A DNA stretch of 64,000 nt from Caldilineaceae bacterium (lineage in GTDB: Bacteria > Chloroflexota > Anaerolineae > Caldilineales > Caldilineaceae), in assembly GCA_022824025.1 (NCBI GenBank), contig JAJEBF010000038.1:1-64000 (forward strand), given 5' to 3'. Below the pieces are notes generated by a model that was not told the DNA's origin, made no database searches, and saw only the letters and a list, made by a program, of their open reading frames with translations. Below are positions 1 to 11,316 of this stretch, one piece after another (the first letter of the stretch is position 1; the number at the start of each line of letters is the position of its first letter). Made by a program: the position numbers and the translations under genes.

Positions 1-718
1 GGGCGAGGGCGGCGGCGATCTGGGCTTCATCCGCGCCCTTCTGCGTGAGCGCGAGCTGGGCCTGCGCGACTTCGAGGGCGATGGTGTTCTGTTCGAGCTG
101 GACGGCCTGGGGCGAGGCGCCGGCGTCGGGGAAGTTCTTGACTTCATCGTAGGCGCTCTGGGCCTGGCGCACGCTGACCGCGGCCTGGCGGATCTGGGAT
201 TCCTGGACGGCGATCTCTTCGGGGGAGGCGCCGGCGATGAGGTCGCGATAGCTGGCCTGGGCGCTGGCGAGGGAGGCCTCGGAGCTGGCGACGCTGGCCT
301 GGGCGACGGTTACGTTGGCCTGGGCGGCGATGATGTCGGAGTCGGAGGGCGGTTTTTCCAGTTTATCGAGCTGGGCGCGGCTGATTTGGAGAGAGACTTC
401 GGCCTGTTCGAGGGCCAGGGAGGCGTCGGTGACGTCGAGCTGGGCGAGGAGCTGGCCGGCCTCCACGGGCTGGCCGACGGAGACGAGCACCTGCTCTACG
501 CGTCCGCTGGCGCGAAAGGAGAGGGCGACCTCGGCTTCGGGTTCGATGCTGCCGGTGGCGCTGACGGTGCTGCTGATTGTGCCGCGTTCTACGGAGACGG
601 TTTCGTAGGTGGGCTGTTCGTCGAGTTGGGCGCGGCTTTCCTGGAAGCGCTGGAAGCCGAACCAGCCGGCGGCGCCGAGAACGGCGAGAGTGATGATCGC
701 GGTCAACAGTCTTTTCAT
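1..718 (-). CDS. HlyD-family membrane fusion / efflux periplasmic adaptor protein, 3' part outside window
   Basis: The reading frame starts at ATG 718 and runs without a stop to base 1, so the C-terminus lies outside the window (about 239 residues seen). The N-terminus MKRLLTAIITLAVLGAAGWFG is a single membrane anchor. It is followed by a biotinyl-lipoyl-like half motif (about residues 45-85, with SFRASGRVEQVLVSVGQPVE) and then a long Ala/Gln/Ser-rich coiled coil (AQASVASSEASLASAQASYR and similar heptads). This is the order seen in adaptor subunits that link an inner-membrane ABC or RND pump to export. The partner ATPase or permease would be expected beyond base 1. Family assignment is firm; the exported substrate is unknown. 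Confidence 0.85.
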   Translation of the reverse strand, partial: MKRLLTAIITLAVLGAAGWFGFQRFQESRAQLDEQPTYETVSVERGTISSTVSATGSIEPEAEVALSFRASGRVEQVLVSVGQPVEAGQLLAQLDVTDASLALEQAEVSLQISRAQLDKLEKPPSDSDIIAAQANVTVAQASVASSEASLASAQASYRDLIAGASPEEIAVQESQIRQAAVSVRQAQSAYDEVKNFPDAGASPQAVQLEQNTIALEVAQAQLALTQKGADEAQIAAALA

Positions 719-967
719 CTCTATCGATCTCCGAGGCTTCGGATGTCGTTCCCGGCCGGTTGCGAGAAGATGGGCAAGGCAATTATAGCGACAGATCGCG
801 CCGCGCGCGAATCGCGCCGGGTCCGAACTGGCCAGCCATTCGTATGCCGGGCCTCTTTAATGCAATACGGAAAGCGGTGACAGCGGTTTCATGTCACGGG
901 GAGCCGGCAACTGTATTTGTACATCGGATATGATACGGCCGGCGGGAGAGGGTGTCTGTAAGGGTAT

Positions 968-1004
968 CCCCATTCCCGCGGTTCGGGCGCCGGCGGGAAT
1001 GGGG
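968..1004 (-). terminator. Hairpin just after the FnIII gene stop
   Basis: CCCCATTCCCGC (968-979) pairs perfectly with GCGGGAATGGGG (993-1004) around a 13-nt loop, starting 9 nt after the stop of the minus-strand FnIII gene. There is no clear U-tract, so it may be a 3'-end stabilising hairpin rather than a canonical intrinsic terminator. Confidence 0.5.
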
Positions 1005-1012
1005 ATTGGGGA

Positions 1013-2794
1013 TCAGGGGGTTGCGCTTACGTGTTCGGACCAGGCGCTTTCCTTGCCGTCGCTGGCGTGGGCGCGCAGGGTGTAGTAGTAGGTTGTGCCG
1101 GCGGCGCCGCTGGAGTGGGTGAAGGTTGTGGCTGCGAGGGCGCCGTCATCGAGCTGCTGCCAGCCGTTCACGCTGTCGGCGACCCAGAGCTCGTAGGTAT
1201 CGGCTCCGGGGACGGGTTGCCAGGTGATGACGACCTGGCCGCCGGAGGCGGTTGCGGTCAGGACGGGCGTGGTGAGTTCGCCGAGCACGGTGGCTTCGGC
1301 ATGGGCGGACCACAGGCCCTCCTTGTCGTCCGAGGAGAGGGCGCGGAGGGAGTAGTAGTAGGTATTGCCGATGGTCAGGCCGGTGTGGTTGTAGGTGGTA
1401 TCAGTCAGGGAGCCGTCGTCGAGCCGGTACCATTCGACGCCGTCCTCCCAGGCCCAGAGCTCGTATTTGGCGGCGCCTGTGACGGCATCCCAGGAGAGGG
1501 TATTCTGGCGGACGCCGGGGGTGGCGGTGAGGTTGGGGGCGGGAAAGGCCCCTTCAACGGTGGATTCAGTTTCCTGGGACCAAGGGCCTGGCGTGCCGTC
1601 GGCAGCAAGGGCGCGAACGAGATGGTGGTAGTGGGTTCCGGGGGTCAGTTCGTCATGGGTGTAGGATGTCGCGGTGAGGGCGCCATCGTCGAGGCGTTCG
1701 CGGTCGGCGTGGTCTTTCTCGGCCCAAAGTTCATAGGTGGCGGCGCCTGTCACCGGTTGCCAGCTGAGCGAGATGAAGCCGATGCCGGCTGTGGCGGTGA
1801 GGGCGGGTGCGGCGAGGCCGTTATTGGGGGTGGCTTCGGTTTGCTGGCCCCACGGGCCTTTGTGACCGGAGGCGGCAACGGAGCGTGCGGTGTAATAGTA
1901 GGTCTGTCCGATGCCAAGACCTGAGTGGATGAAGGAGGTGTCCGTTCCTGAGAGGGAGCCATCGTCGATCTGTTGCCAGGCGGCGTCGCTCTGGCGCGTC
2001 CAGATTTCGTAGCCGGCGGCGTCGGTTACGGGCTGCCAGGTGAGCGTAACCTGGGCGGCGCCGGCGGTTGCTGTGAGCGCGGGGGGAGCCAGAGCGGCGT
2101 TGGCGGCGTTGTGGACCTGGGCGGACCAGGGGCCGGGTGCGTCGTCGGCGTTGAGGGCGCGGATCTGGTAGTAGTAGATGACGCCGGGGGCGAGATCGGA
2201 ATGGGTGAATGAGGTGGTGGCGCTGATCAGCTGGCCGGCGTCGATCCGCTGCCAGTTGGTTGTATTTTCATAGGCCCAGAGCTCGTAGCTGTCGGCGCCG
2301 GTGACGGGCTGCCAGGAGAGGTCGATCCGGGCGGGGCCTGGGGCGGCGATGAGGACAGGGGCGTCGATGTCGGCGAGCACGGTGGCATGGACTTCGGTGG
2401 ACCAGGGGCCTTTTTCGCCGGAGGAGGAGACGGCGAGCCCGGCGTAGGTGTAGATGTCGCCGGGCAGGAGGTTTGTATGGGTATAGATGGTGGTCGAGCT
2501 GATGAGCGTGCCGGCGGCGAGTTCTTCCCAGGGGTTGGCTGCCAGCCGGAACCAGAGTTCGTAGCTGTTGGCGTCGGCTACGGGCTGCCAGGTGATGATG
2601 ATCTGTCCTTCGCCGGCGGTGGGCACGAGTTCGGGCGCGGCGAGCGCGGTCGCGGGCTGCGACGACCCGGGCACGAGCGGCTCCGGCTCTGCCAGAGGGA
2701 AGGAAAAGTCGAACTGGTTGGAAGGGAGCGCGTAGGCCAGGACGGCGAATACGGCGGCGATGAGAAAGGCGCTCAGAGTGAGTAGACGTTTCAT
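1013..2794 (-). CDS. Secreted or membrane-anchored protein with six fibronectin type III repeats
   Basis: The 593-residue product has an N-terminal hydrophobic segment (MKRLLTLSAFLIAAVFAVLAY) and then six repeats of about 90 residues. Each carries the core signature (V/I)T(L/I)(S/T)WQPV..A..YELW and ends in Y.Y..RA....G..GPWS. There is no catalytic motif. I chose the ATG at 2794 because translation from further upstream would put an unrelated charged stretch before the signal peptide. FnIII chains of this type are usually extracellular binding or spacer modules; a role at the cell surface is inference. A second FnIII protein with closely related repeats lies at 42191-44302. Confidence 0.85.
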   Translation of the reverse strand: MKRLLTLSAFLIAAVFAVLAYALPSNQFDFSFPLAEPEPLVPGSSQPATALAAPELVPTAGEGQIIITWQPVADANSYELWFRLAANPWEELAAGTLISSTTIYTHTNLLPGDIYTYAGLAVSSSGEKGPWSTEVHATVLADIDAPVLIAAPGPARIDLSWQPVTGADSYELWAYENTTNWQRIDAGQLISATTSFTHSDLAPGVIYYYQIRALNADDAPGPWSAQVHNAANAALAPPALTATAGAAQVTLTWQPVTDAAGYEIWTRQSDAAWQQIDDGSLSGTDTSFIHSGLGIGQTYYYTARSVAASGHKGPWGQQTEATPNNGLAAPALTATAGIGFISLSWQPVTGAATYELWAEKDHADRERLDDGALTATSYTHDELTPGTHYHHLVRALAADGTPGPWSQETESTVEGAFPAPNLTATPGVRQNTLSWDAVTGAAKYELWAWEDGVEWYRLDDGSLTDTTYNHTGLTIGNTYYYSLRALSSDDKEGLWSAHAEATVLGELTTPVLTATASGGQVVITWQPVPGADTYELWVADSVNGWQQLDDGALAATTFTHSSGAAGTTYYYTLRAHASDGKESAWSEHVSATP

Positions 2795-3174
2795 TTGTTT
2801 CCTGTTTGTGCGGTCAGAATTGTATCGCGTCGTAACATTACAGTGTTGAAAAGATCGAGGGCAGTCTTCAAGTGGGAAACACCTGCGAAATGTCTGATGG
2901 TTAATTGTAAAACGGGAAGGGAAAAAAATAAATCGGTTCGAGGGCAGATGGGCGTGCGCGTTTGGGGATGTTGGCAAATCGGGCGCGATTGGGAGGGGAT
3001 TGGGATGTTAAGCGTACAGGAGCGATCCTGCGGTGCGTTGGCTGGCGGCGGGAGCGGCGGCCAGATTCATGACGGGTTCAAAGGGGAGATGGGCGCCCGT
3101 TGCCGGGATTCCAGGGGGCTGGAGGCGGCAACGGGCGTTCTGTTTGGGGGTGTCGCGGCGCTGTCAGGCGGCGT
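2795..3174. other. 380-bp intergenic stretch
   Basis: This lies between the FnIII gene start and the 3' end of the dehydrogenase gene, both minus strand. It contains the hairpin at 3094-3137. The half nearer the FnIII gene is locally AT-richer and probably carries its promoter, but I see no convincing -35/-10 pair. Confidence 0.5.
3094..3137 (-). terminator. Terminator-like hairpin downstream of the dehydrogenase gene
   Basis: CGCCCGTTGCCG (3094-3105) and CGGCAACGGGCG (3126-3137) form a perfect 12-bp stem with a 20-nt loop, beginning 37 nt after the stop at 3175. The following minus-strand sequence is pyrimidine-rich (CCCATCTCCCC) rather than a U-run. Confidence 0.55.
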
Positions 3175-4062
3175 TCAAGCGACCTGGACGCCGCTGAGGT
3201 TTTCGAGGGCTTTGACGAGAGCGTGGTTGCCTTCTTCGCCGAGCCCCATCTGTTGGAGCGTGCGATAGAGGTTGAAGATCTGGCCGGTGAGGAGGACGGG
3301 GACGCCGAGGGCGTCGGCTTCCTGCAGGATGAGGCGGACGTCTTTTTGCTGGAGGTCGATGGTGAAGCCTGGGCGCCAGTCGCGCTGGATGATTTGCGGG
3401 CCGCGGTTGGCGAGCATCCAGCTGCCGGCGGCTCCGCCGGAGACGGCGTTGAGGCATTTTTCGAGGTCGACGCCGCCGGCCTGTGCGAAGACGAGGGCTT
3501 CGCTCATGGCGAGGGCGTGTCCGACGACGAGGATCTGGTTGACGAGTTTGACGGTCTGGCCGGCGCCCTGGTCGCCGACGCGGGTGATGGTATTGCCCAT
3601 GGCTTCGAAGACGCCTTTGGCGCGTTCGACCTGGTCGGCGTCGCCGCCGATCATGATGCTGAGGGTGCCGTTGGCGGCGCCTTCGCTGCCGCCGCTGATG
3701 GGCGCGTCGAGCATTTTGACGCCTTTTGTGTTGAGCTGGGCGGCGATTTCGATGGTTGCCTGGGGGCTGATGGTGCTGCAGTCGATGACGAGGGAGCCCT
3801 CGTTGGCGCCGGAGAGGATGCCGTTTTCGCCGAGGATGACTTCCTGGACATCCGGGGTGTCGCTGACGCAGACGATGGTGATGTCGCTGTTGGCGGCGAC
3901 GTCAGCGGGGCTGGCTCCGGCGGTTGCTCCTGCCTCGACGAGTGGGTCCATGCGGCTGGAGGTACGGTTCCAGACACGCAGGTTGAATCCGGCTTTGAGA
4001 AGGTTGCGGGTCATGCCCTGTCCCATGATGCCAAGGCCGACAAACCCGACGCGCTGATTCAT
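3175..4062 (-). CDS. NAD(P)-dependent beta-hydroxyacid dehydrogenase (3-hydroxyisobutyrate / tartronate semialdehyde reductase type)
   Basis: The 295-residue protein has the full architecture of the 3-hydroxyisobutyrate dehydrogenase family. It shows a Rossmann GxGxxG (G9, G11, G14), the substrate-binding LDAPISGG loop (D119, S123-G125) and the catalytic lysine in GAGQTVKLVNQ (K172). Length is normal for the family. The start is supported by GGAGGA about 8 nt upstream of ATG 4062. Members oxidise small beta-hydroxyacids or reduce tartronate semialdehyde with NAD(P)H in the cytoplasm. The exact substrate cannot be read from sequence; the several acid-sugar dehydratases in this window make tartronate or 2-hydroxy-3-oxo acids plausible. 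The gene appears to be monocistronic. Confidence 0.9.
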   Translation of the reverse strand: MNQRVGFVGLGIMGQGMTRNLLKAGFNLRVWNRTSSRMDPLVEAGATAGASPADVAANSDITIVCVSDTPDVQEVILGENGILSGANEGSLVIDCSTISPQATIEIAAQLNTKGVKMLDAPISGGSEGAANGTLSIMIGGDADQVERAKGVFEAMGNTITRVGDQGAGQTVKLVNQILVVGHALAMSEALVFAQAGGVDLEKCLNAVSGGAAGSWMLANRGPQIIQRDWRPGFTIDLQQKDVRLILQEADALGVPVLLTGQIFNLYRTLQQMGLGEEGNHALVKALENLSGVQVA

Positions 4063-4157
4063 GCTATTGTTCCTCCTGTTGTGATCGGTGTGGAGTCGAT
4101 GCTCGCGGAGGGCTTATGATATGCGCGTTTGGGGGAAAAGACAAAGGGCGGTGGGTA

Positions 4158-4220
4158 GTGGATAGTGGATAGTGGATAGTGGATAGTGGATAGTGGATAG
4201 TGGATAGTGGATAGTGGATA
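4158..4220. repeat. Heptamer tandem array (GTGGATA)9
   Basis: Nine exact head-to-tail copies of GTGGATA followed by a degenerate GTGGGTGG. It sits between two minus-strand genes. Related heptamer arrays occur at 12722, 24381, 28052 and 38707. Confidence 0.95.
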
Positions 4221-4253
4221 GTGGGTGGCGAGGCTGGGGGAGGGGCGGGGGCG

Positions 4254-4556
4254 TTAGTCGGGTGGGGGCGCGTCGGGTGGGGGCGGGTCGCCGGTGGGTG
4301 AGTCGGGCGGGGTAGGGTTGCCGGGCGGTGAGTCGGGCGTGGGCGAGTCGCCGGGGGATGAGTCGGGCGTGGGCGAGTCGCCGGGGGATGAATCGGGCGC
4401 GGGCGGGGGTGTGGGTTGATTGACCGGGTCCGGGTCCGAGCCGTTGGCGAGGGGGCCCAGTCCGCCGAAGAGGCCGATAAGCAGCGCCAGGGCTGCGATG
4501 GAGATGAGGACCAGCGCCAGAATCGTGAGGCCGGCTTTTTTGTTGCTTGCAGCCAT
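4254..4556 (-). CDS. Small membrane-anchored protein with Pro/Ser/Asp repeat tail
   Basis: The predicted 100-residue protein has one N-terminal transmembrane helix (about residues 9-32, LTILALVLISIAALALLIGL). The rest is a low-complexity tail of PDSSPGDSPT-type decamer repeats becoming PPPPD at the end. There is no strong ribosome binding site, only GAGCGGA about 7 nt before ATG 4556. The tail is encoded by a degenerate DNA repeat, so its length could vary between strains. Function unknown; the composition suggests an unstructured cell-wall-spanning or linker segment. It lies just downstream of clpC on the same strand. Confidence 0.6.
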   Translation of the reverse strand: MAASNKKAGLTILALVLISIAALALLIGLFGGLGPLANGSDPDPVNQPTPPPAPDSSPGDSPTPDSSPGDSPTPDSPPGNPTPPDSPTGDPPPPDAPPPD

Positions 4557-4622
4557 TGTTATCCGCTCTTTTCGGCTTTTGTGTCGGGACGGGGGTTGAT
4601 GGAGTTTAGTGGGAGCAAGGGA

Positions 4623-4648
4623 CGAGGACTCCGCGGGCGGAGTCCTCG
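4623..4648 (-). terminator. Hairpin downstream of clpC
   Basis: CGAGGACTCCGC and GCGGAGTCCTCG form a near-perfect stem with a very tight loop, about 40 nt after the clpC stop. There is no U-tract. Confidence 0.5.
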
Positions 4649-4687
4649 ATTGGTTGCGCGTCTGCGCGATGCAGGCTGTGGCGGGCG

Positions 4688-7303
<2,616 letters not shown>

Positions 7304-7816
7304 GGGTTCATTCCCTCGATAATCGTTTTCCTGCTTGTATGCAAACGGACAGAAGGTACTATACCATAGAGGCCACCCGGCAGCCGTAATGGGAATTCCG
7401 TTTTGCTCCGTCGCGTTGTTCGGCGTCCGTTTGCCGTTGATACCGAATATGCTGACCTCAGGCGGCGGACAAAATGGAAACGAATCGAAGCGCATGGCCG
7501 CAAGAAGTCGGGACCTGGCGCTTTTCGGAAGGTAAGGTGCGATTGGCGGCCTGGGGTTGGAGAACCGTTGGACTGGACCGGCGCAGTTGTGGAAAGGGGG
7601 CCCGGACCGGCAGCATCGGCTCACCATGCTGGCACTGTTAGCTGCTGAAGTATTGTAACGACGGCCCGGCGATTTTGTCAATTCAGCAAAAAACGTGTCG
7701 GACGGAATGTCCGACACGTTTTGGCGGTCTTGGTTCCTGCCCGGCGCGCAGGCTGCTGGCGGCAGGATGGCGGCGCGGCGCCCCTTTTCGGGGGAGGGGG
7801 CGCCGGCGGCCGGGCC
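7304..7816. other. 513-bp intergenic region between clpC and the S1 gene
   Basis: It contains the S1-gene terminator (7690-7722) and, nearer clpC, an AT-rich stretch whose minus strand reads CTATGGTATAGTACC about 50 nt before the clpC start. That resembles a -10 region, but no good -35 is visible and I saw no CtsR-type operator. Open frames here look like chance. Confidence 0.5.
7690..7722 (-). terminator. Rho-independent terminator of the S1-domain gene
   Basis: ACGTGTCGGAC and GTCCGACACGT form an 11-bp perfect stem with a 5-nt loop, extended by three A-T pairs and followed on the minus strand by a run of T. It lies about 95 nt after the stop at 7817. A-runs on one side and T-runs on the other would also let it act on plus-strand transcripts. 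Confidence 0.9.
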
Positions 7817-9220
7817 TTACATTACGGCTTCAACGACCTCCGGGGCTCCGGGGGGTTCGGTCTGTTCATCAGCGGCGCTGTCCGGGCTGGGCGCGTTTTG
7901 GGCGTTTTCGGTGGTTGCTTCGATTTGGGCGGCGCCGTTTTCGGTGATTTCAGCGGCCGGGGCGCTCGTTTCGTTTGACGCGCCGGGGGCGCGGTCTGCG
8001 TTTTCTTCAAGCGGGGCGGGTTCCCAATCGAACTCGACCGATTCTTCTTCGGGCGCGACCTGTTTGAGGCTGAGGCCCATGCGGCGTCTTTCGGTATCGA
8101 TGCGAATGATACGCAACTCCAGCTCTTGTCCTTCGGAGACGACCTCGCTGGGATGGGTAATGCGGTGTTCGGCGAGTTCGCTGATGTGAATGAGACCCTC
8201 GATGGAGTCACCTTCGAGACGTGCGAAGGCGCCAAAGTGGACCAGTTTCGTAATGAGGCCGCGCACGATCTGGCCGACTTCGTAGCGGTCGGGCACGGTC
8301 TCCCACGGTTCGGGCAGCAGTCGGCGAAGGCTGAGGCCGATGCGTTTGCGGTCCCGGTCAACGTTGAGGACCATGACCTGGAGTTTTTCTCCGATGGAGA
8401 CCACTTCGCTGGGATGGTTGATGCGTCCCCAGCTGAGTTCGCTGAGATGGATGAGGCCGTCAGCGCCGCCGAGATTGACGAAGGCGCCGAAGTCGGCGAG
8501 GCTGCTGACGACGCCCTCGCAGACGGAGTTTTCTTCGAGTGTTTTGAGTAGTCTTTCCTTCTGTTCGCGACGCCATTCGCGGATGGCGACGCGCTCTGAA
8601 AGGATGAGGCGATTGCGGCGGCGGTCAAGGTCGATGACCTTCATGCGCAGTTCGGCGTCCATCAGTTTCATCCAGCGGTTGTCAGGCTCGGCTTCGGTGG
8701 ATTGCTGGGCCTGGCTCTCGCTGCTGAGCTGGCTGGCGGGGACGAAGCCGCGCACCTGGCCGATTTTGACGATCACGCCGCCCCGGTTGAAGCCGCTGAC
8801 GGAGCCGGTAAACATTTCCTGCGATTCCAACAGTTCTTCGGCGTGTTTCCAGTCGCTTTCGGCGCGGGCCCTGGTGATACTGAGGAGCAGGTTGCCGTCG
8901 CGGTCTTCGCGCATGACGTAGACGGGCACCTCGTCACCGACGGACATTTCCCGGAATTCGCCTTCGAGACGGTCGACCTCGCGGCCGGTGACGATTCCTT
9001 CGGATTTGTATCCGATGTCGATGAGGAGTTCGCCGGCGCGTTTATCGACGACAACGCCGTGGCGGATGTCCCCGGTTTGGGGCTGGTTGACATAGGAATC
9101 GTCGAATTCCTGCAGGAGGAGGGCCATTGGATGATCGTCGCTGGGCGGGGCCTCGTCCAAATCCTCTTGCAGGAAATCTGCGTGTGGTTCCATTGCTACG
9201 GTTGCTTGCTGGTTTGACAT
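7817..9220 (-). CDS. rpsA: 30S ribosomal protein S1 / S1-domain RNA-binding protein
   Basis: The 467-residue protein has four S1 OB-fold domains at about 49-117, 136-208, 232-300 and 315-386. The last two are the best conserved ([22 protein letters not shown] and [23 protein letters not shown]). The acidic N-terminal 45 residues and the Ala/Glu/Pro-rich tail after 390 are low complexity. Proteins with four S1 domains serve as ribosomal protein S1 in many non-proteobacteria, binding mRNA for initiation. The start ATG 9220 has GGAGGAAG 10 nt upstream. The gene is monocistronic, between its own putative promoter and a strong terminator. Confidence 0.9.
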   Translation of the reverse strand: MSNQQATVAMEPHADFLQEDLDEAPPSDDHPMALLLQEFDDSYVNQPQTGDIRHGVVVDKRAGELLIDIGYKSEGIVTGREVDRLEGEFREMSVGDEVPVYVMREDRDGNLLLSITRARAESDWKHAEELLESQEMFTGSVSGFNRGGVIVKIGQVRGFVPASQLSSESQAQQSTEAEPDNRWMKLMDAELRMKVIDLDRRRNRLILSERVAIREWRREQKERLLKTLEENSVCEGVVSSLADFGAFVNLGGADGLIHLSELSWGRINHPSEVVSIGEKLQVMVLNVDRDRKRIGLSLRRLLPEPWETVPDRYEVGQIVRGLITKLVHFGAFARLEGDSIEGLIHISELAEHRITHPSEVVSEGQELELRIIRIDTERRRMGLSLKQVAPEEESVEFDWEPAPLEENADRAPGASNETSAPAAEITENGAAQIEATTENAQNAPSPDSAADEQTEPPGAPEVVEAVM

Positions 9221-9249
9221 GACTGTGTTACTTCCTCCAATAGAAGTAG

Positions 9250-9255
9250 ATTATA
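9250..9255 (-). promoter_or_regulatory. Candidate -10 box of the S1 gene
   Basis: The minus strand carries a consensus TATAAT here, 30 nt before the ATG and upstream of the GGAGGAAG ribosome binding site. The -35 position is poor, so confidence rests on the -10 alone. Confidence 0.45.
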
Positions 9256-9461
9256 ACGGCAGATACGCGCTGACGTTGGCGGAAAACATATGGACGCGAA
9301 ATCGATACGGAATTACAGGGCAAACAGTTTATATTCAAGCGCGAACCTGCCAGCGTTGGGCGCGCTTTTTGACATTCTAATCAGTGCAAGCCAGGGGGAA
9401 TGCACTACTCTGAACGGTATTTGTGGGGCGAAGACGGCTCTGTCTTCTTTGTGGAAAGGTA

Positions 9462-9866
9462 CTACGTTTCGCCGGCTGAAGCGCTACAGACGCGTAAAGC
9501 GATCGCCTCAATTTCGATCAGGGCGCCGAGTGGCAAGGCGGCGACCTGCACTGTGCTGCGAGCAGGGGGTTCATCCTGGAACGCTTGCGCGTAAATCTCG
9601 TTGACAGTGGAAAATTCGGCGATGTCGGTCAGGAAAATCGTTGTTTTGACGATGTTGCCCATGCTGGAGCCGGCGGCGTCGAGGACGGCGGCGAGGTTAT
9701 CCAGGACTTGCTGGGTCTGTTCGACAATGCCTGGTCGTAGTTGACCGGTAAGGGGATGGATACCGATCTGACCCGAAGTGAAGATCAGATGCTCTGTTGC
9801 GACGGCCTGAGAATAGGGGCCGACAGCAGCAGGCGCTTTCTCGGTGCGAATTGTTTGTTGTGTCAT
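9462..9866 (-). CDS. ridA: RidA family reactive-intermediate (enamine/imine) deaminase
   Basis: The 134-residue protein fits the YjgF/YER057c/UK114 family in length and motifs: APAAVGPYSQAV at the N-terminus, the FTSGQIG strand, and PPARSTVQVAALPLGALIEIE with the arginine (R103) that binds the carboxylate of 2-aminoacrylate or iminopropionate. RidA hydrolyses these reactive enamines released by PLP enzymes and protects PLP-dependent enzymes from damage. A PLP-dependent Cys/Met enzyme lies directly upstream on the same strand (10044-11282), a functionally sensible neighbour, although 177 nt separate them. Confidence 0.93.
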   Translation of the reverse strand: MTQQTIRTEKAPAAVGPYSQAVATEHLIFTSGQIGIHPLTGQLRPGIVEQTQQVLDNLAAVLDAAGSSMGNIVKTTIFLTDIAEFSTVNEIYAQAFQDEPPARSTVQVAALPLGALIEIEAIALRVCSASAGET

Positions 9867-10043
9867 GCAGGCTATCAGCGTGCAATCCGCTGAATCAGTT
9901 CCTTTTAGCGTTACAGTCGGTTGGAAGATGGTGGCAAATTCCTGTTGACTGCAAATTGTCGGCTATTGTATGCGATCATCCAATGTTTGTCAAAATCCGA
10001 TTTTGGTCACTTTATGATGTGGTGGGAGGGCGGTGGCGAGGGA

Positions 10044-11282
10044 TCAGTTTTCGAGGGCGGCGGAGATGTCGGCGGTGATGTCGTGGGGATCTTCGGCGCC
10101 GACGGCGAGGCGGACGAGGCCGTCGGAGATGCCGACGGCGGCGCGCTGGGCGGGGGAGAGGGCGCGGTGGGAGGCGTGGCTGGGGTAGAGGACGAGGGAG
10201 TAGACGTCGCCGACGGTGGTGGCCGGTTGGACCATTTGGAGGGCTTCGAGGAAGCGGAAGACTTCGGGCCGGCCGGCGTCTTTGAGCTCGAGGGCGACGA
10301 CGGCGCCATAGCCGCGCTGGCCAAAGAGCCGGGCGGCCAGCTGGTGTTGGGGATGATCGGGGAGGCCCGGGTAGCGGACGCGGGCAAGGGCGGGATGGCG
10401 GCTCAACTGTTCGGCGACAGCGGCAGCGTTGCCGCACTGGCGCTCGACGCGCAGGGGCATGGTTTTGAGGCCGCGGTGAAGCAGCCAGGCTTCGTGGGGG
10501 CCGAGGTTGGCCCCGGTCTTTTTGAGAAAATCCCAGAAGGAGGGGCGGAGCTCGTTTCGGGCGACGACGACGCCGCCCAGGACATCGCCGTGGCCGCCGA
10601 TATACTTGGTGGCGCTGTGAATGACGACGTCGGCTCCGTGGGCGAGGGGCCGGAAGAGCATGGGGGTGGCGAAGGTGTTGTCGACGAGCAGACGGGTGTT
10701 GTGGGCGCGGCAGAGCTGGGCAAGTCGGGGGATGTCTACGACTTTGAGGAGTGGATTGGAGATGGTCTCGACGACGAGGACGACGGGCGCTTCTTTGGCG
10801 AGCATGCGCTCGACGGCATCAAGGTCGGTGGCGTCGACGAAGAGGCCCTTTGCGCCATATAGGGGCCAGAGGCTGTCGACGAGGGAGTAGGTGGCGCCGT
10901 AGCAGTCCTGGGCGGCGGCGACGGTTACGCCGGCCTGGACGCCGCAGGCAGCCATGGCGAGGTGGATTGCGGACATACCGCTGGCGGTGGCGAGCGCGAA
11001 GTGGTCGGCGGCCTTTTCGGGCATGTCGTGGCATTCGAGGTCGACGATGGCGTTTTCAAAGGCGGCGACAGTGGGGTTGCCGTAACGGCCGTAGACGTAG
11101 AGGTCGGGGTCTCCGCCGAGGGCGCTGTCGAGGTGGGTGGAGTCCTCGTATACGTAGCCGATGCTGGGGATGATGCCGCTGACGACGGGCGCGGGGGTGG
11201 CGCTGGGGGCAGGCGGGGCATAGCGGCGTTCTTCGCCGCCATGGACGGCTTTGCTGTCTATTGATTTGGGCGTGAATGACAT
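10044..11282 (-). CDS. PLP-dependent Cys/Met metabolism enzyme (cystathionine gamma-synthase / methionine gamma-lyase family)
   Basis: The 412-residue fold-type I enzyme has the PLP lysine in SATKYIGGHGD (K226), the PLP-ring aspartate in LLVDNTFATP (D201) and the YGRYGNPT phosphate-binding region (about 65-71). These are hallmarks of the trans-sulfuration family (CGS, CBL, MGL, O-acetylhomoserine sulfhydrylase). Members cannot be separated reliably by eye; reactions are gamma- or beta-replacement or elimination on sulfur amino acids. I start at ATG 11282 rather than a TTG two codons earlier. It lies 34 nt after mreB on the same strand, so read-through from mreB is possible. Confidence 0.88.
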   Translation of the reverse strand: MSFTPKSIDSKAVHGGEERRYAPPAPSATPAPVVSGIIPSIGYVYEDSTHLDSALGGDPDLYVYGRYGNPTVAAFENAIVDLECHDMPEKAADHFALATASGMSAIHLAMAACGVQAGVTVAAAQDCYGATYSLVDSLWPLYGAKGLFVDATDLDAVERMLAKEAPVVLVVETISNPLLKVVDIPRLAQLCRAHNTRLLVDNTFATPMLFRPLAHGADVVIHSATKYIGGHGDVLGGVVVARNELRPSFWDFLKKTGANLGPHEAWLLHRGLKTMPLRVERQCGNAAAVAEQLSRHPALARVRYPGLPDHPQHQLAARLFGQRGYGAVVALELKDAGRPEVFRFLEALQMVQPATTVGDVYSLVLYPSHASHRALSPAQRAAVGISDGLVRLAVGAEDPHDITADISAALEN

Positions 11283-11316
11283 GGTCAAGGGTGGGGCGTT
11301 GGGTGGTTCGGGATGG

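Noticed and set aside
1031-1924. Plus-strand frame of about 297 codons opposite the FnIII gene
   Set aside because: Gly/Ala/Val-rich mirror of the minus-strand repeats in GC-rich DNA; no ribosome binding site and no recognisable domain.
11283-11316. SAM riboswitch before the Cys/Met enzyme
   Set aside because: The gap to mreB is only 34 nt, too short for a riboswitch, and no structure is visible.
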